This document shows, piece by piece, positions 62,111-64,000 of a stretch of DNA of 64,000 nt. Within the stretch, counting starts at the first letter, position 1. Each line of letters begins with the position of its first letter. The DNA lies in the NCBI GenBank assembly GCA_045110515.1, contig JBGCGD010000013.1, positions 1 to 64,000 on the forward strand, written 5' to 3'. Origin of the DNA: Granulosicoccus sp045110515. GTDB taxonomy: Bacteria; Pseudomonadota; Gammaproteobacteria; Granulosicoccales; Granulosicoccaceae. A model generated the notes under the pieces. It had not been told where the DNA came from. It was given only the letters and a program-made list of their open reading frames with translations, and did not search any database. The position numbers and the translations under genes are program-made.

Positions 62111-64000
62111 ATGACAAATTCCAAACCAGTAATCAGCGCAGAGCAAAAGCGACTCAATGCTCATGCGAAACAGAGCGCGAACTGGAAACACTGGGGGCCC
62201 TACCTTGCAGAAAGAGCCTGGGGCACCGTGCGGGAAGATTACAGCACTGATGGCAACGCGTGGGGGTACTTTCCTCACGATCAAGCGAGAAGTCGCACTT
62301 ATCGATGGAATGAAGACGGACTGGCAGGGTTTTGCGATAGAAACCAATACCTGTGTTTCGGGCTGGCACTATGGAACGGAAAGGACCCGTTCCTGAAGGA
62401 ACGCCTGTTCGGTTTGTCAGGCCCGGAAGGCAACCACGGAGAAGATGTAAAAGAGTTGTACTGGTATCTAGACAGCACGCCGACGCACAGCTATGCCCGT
62501 ATGCGCTATAGATACCCGCATAAAGCTTTTCCGTATGAAACCCTGGTACACGAGAACGCCAACAGAGGTCGTAAGGAGCGCGAATTCGAAATCAGTGACA
62601 CAGGCATCTTTGAGGACAATCGTTTTTTCGACGTCACGATAACGTACGCCAAAGCCCATGAAGACGATTTACTCATCAGTGTTGAAGTACACAATCGCTC
62701 TAATAAAAGGGCAAGCATATCTGTCGTCCCTCAACTTTGGTTCCGAAACACATGGAGCTGGGGCTATGAGTCAGGCCCTCAGGGAGATGTATCGGAGCGT
62801 CCGCAGATAAGCTGCACAAATCGCAACATTTTCGATATCAAACACGAGCACCTCGGCGATTACCAGATGTACTGGCAAGGTACGCCTGAGGTGATGCTGA
62901 CTGAAAACGAATCCAACAAAGAACGATTGTTTGGAACCAGCAATGCGAGCGCATGGGTTAAAGATGCTTTCCACCGATATATAGTCAATGGTGAAAAATC
63001 CGCGGTTAATCCTGCCAAGACTGGAACAAAAGCCGGATTACATTTCTCGTTAAAACTAAAAGGACTGGAATCCAAGACCGTACAAATTCGTCTAAGCAAA
63101 GGGCAGAAGCAAAAACCTTTCGTTGGTTTTAAACCCACTTTGTCAAAACGGCAAGCCGAAGCGGACGCCTTTTATCAGCAACTTCAATTGACAACAACAT
63201 CTGATACACATCGACAGGTTCAACGCCAGGCCCTGTCAGGCATGCTGTTTTCAAAACAGTTTTACTACTACAACGTACACCAGTGGCTTGACGGCGATCC
63301 TTCACAATCCGTCACACGCAATAACTCCCGCAACAAACAATGGCATCATTTGAATAATTTTGATGTTATGTCCATGCCTGACAAATGGGAGTATCCCTGG
63401 TATGCGGTTTGGGACACAGCTTTTCATTGCCTGCCATTAGCGGCAATAGATGCCGACTACGCAAAGCGTCAGCTGCTACTGATAACCCGCGAATGGTATA
63501 TGCACCCTAACGGACAACTACCCGCCTACGAATGGGCTTATGGAGATGTAAACCCACCTGTACATGCCTGGGCCACATGGAACGTCTATGCCATGGAAAA
63601 GAAACAAACGGGCAAAGGGGATAGCGCGTTCTTAGAGAGTATTTTTCACAAACTACTGCTTAACTTCACTTGGTGGGTAAACCGCAAAGACTCCAACGGA
63701 CACGATATTTTTGAAGGCGGATTTCTCGGCTTAGATAACATCAGTATCTTTGATCGATCCGAAGAACCACCAACCGGCGGCACTTTGCATCAGTCAGATG
63801 GCACCGCATGGATGGGCTTCTTTTCCGCATGCATGCTGCATATAGCTCTGGAACTCGCACGGACTAATCCGTCGTATGAAGACATCGCCAGTAAATTTTT
63901 CGAACACTACTTACGTATTGCCCATGCTATCAATGGTGATCAAACTACAGTGGGCCTGTGGGATGAAACCGATGGCTTTTTCTATGACCGTTTAGATTTG
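62111..64000 (+). CDS. GH63/MGH1-like glucosidase, truncated by window end
   Basis: The first 630 residues of an incomplete protein, open in one frame to the last base of the window. The N-terminal half is a beta-sandwich (about 1-360); the catalytic helical barrel follows, with YPWYAVWDTAFHCLPLA containing the likely general-acid Asp, and the aromatic segment AYEWAYGDVNPPVHAWATW. These are hallmarks of the MGH1/GH63-related glucosidases that hydrolyse glucosyl or mannosyl glycerate-type or alpha-glucosidic bonds. The exact substrate is not determined. It is divergent from the AlkA-like gene, with only 27 bases between the start codons. Confidence 0.8.
   Translation, partial: MTNSKPVISAEQKRLNAHAKQSANWKHWGPYLAERAWGTVREDYSTDGNAWGYFPHDQARSRTYRWNEDGLAGFCDRNQYLCFGLALWNGKDPFLKERLFGLSGPEGNHGEDVKELYWYLDSTPTHSYARMRYRYPHKAFPYETLVHENANRGRKEREFEISDTGIFEDNRFFDVTITYAKAHEDDLLISVEVHNRSNKRASISVVPQLWFRNTWSWGYESGPQGDVSERPQISCTNRNIFDIKHEHLGDYQMYWQGTPEVMLTENESNKERLFGTSNASAWVKDAFHRYIVNGEKSAVNPAKTGTKAGLHFSLKLKGLESKTVQIRLSKGQKQKPFVGFKPTLSKRQAEADAFYQQLQLTTTSDTHRQVQRQALSGMLFSKQFYYYNVHQWLDGDPSQSVTRNNSRNKQWHHLNNFDVMSMPDKWEYPWYAVWDTAFHCLPLAAIDADYAKRQLLLITREWYMHPNGQLPAYEWAYGDVNPPVHAWATWNVYAMEKKQTGKGDSAFLESIFHKLLLNFTWWVNRKDSNGHDIFEGGFLGLDNISIFDRSEEPPTGGTLHQSDGTAWMGFFSACMLHIALELARTNPSYEDIASKFFEHYLRIAHAINGDQTTVGLWDETDGFFYDRLDL

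Noticed and set aside
1..64000. tRNA, rRNA, CRISPR, transposase, prophage, integron
   Set aside because: Looked for on both strands in the gaps and gene contents; none visible, and nearly all sequence is accounted for by core genes.

Overview
This 64 kb window is a piece of chromosome from a Gram-negative bacterium, almost certainly a gammaproteobacterium. The evidence is a set of gene neighbourhoods typical of that class: dusB-fis-purH, def-fmt-rsmB-trkA facing LysM-dprA-topA-tsaC-hemF, aroQ-accB-accC-prmA, fabA-fabB, groS-groL-fxsA-dsbD, and a Kdo kinase for lipid A core. Several outer-membrane or periplasmic proteins (OmpA type, LysM lipoprotein, DsbD) agree with this. The genus cannot be fixed from the sequence alone; a marine lineage near Chromatiales/Granulosicoccaceae is a guess. 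Coding density is very high. I see no tRNA, rRNA, CRISPR array, prophage, transposase or integron, so this is mostly ordinary core genome.

Layout. 1-351 has no convincing gene. 352-4441 (minus): kdkA, a small CHCC zinc protein and glnE. 4519-8109: an orphan iron-type ABC ATPase, an LhgO-like oxidase, an FkbM methyltransferase and a GlcG-like protein. 8260-20000 (minus) is one long, tightly packed run in transcription order def, fmt, rsmB, DUF4390, ntrY, ntrX, trkA, trkH, then a methyltransferase, a TPR protein and a glycosyltransferase. 20136-28418 (plus): LysM lipoprotein, dprA, topA, tsaC, threonine aldolase, hemF and a thioesterase. 28405-33026 (minus): YdcZ-type transporter, Tas-like reductase, class IV aminotransferase, DUF192, aroE and an anchored protein of unknown function. 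33276-36182 (plus): hemB, an OmpA-family protein and a CPBP protease.

36214-43809 (minus): aroQ-accB-accC-prmA-DUF3426 and dusB-fis-purH. 44028-44987: srkA-like kinase. 45083-49118 (minus): a CheY/CheC-like pair, then bioY-DUF4197-fabA-fabB, which puts biotin import beside unsaturated fatty acid synthesis; accB/accC lie a few kb away. 49459-52858: DUF924 protein, tag and a GGDEF/EAL protein. 53052-55800 (minus): groS-groL with a CIRCE operator, and fxsA. 55994-64000: dsbD with a doubled N-terminal domain, a secreted protein of unknown function, an MFS transporter and AlkA-like glycosylase pair, and a GH63/MGH1-like glucosidase cut by the window end.

The points most worth a second look are: an NtrX whose AAA+ domain has lost the usual ATPase and sigma-54 contact motifs; a CheY paired with a small protein carrying the CheC-type phosphatase motif; a 14-bp hairpin ending two bases before the dprA start codon; a CPBP protease whose reading frame seems to begin at a CTG overlapping the upstream stop; a DsbD with two complete alpha domains; and a CIRCE element sitting on the groESL promoter. 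I found no clear new multi-gene defence or biosynthetic system.
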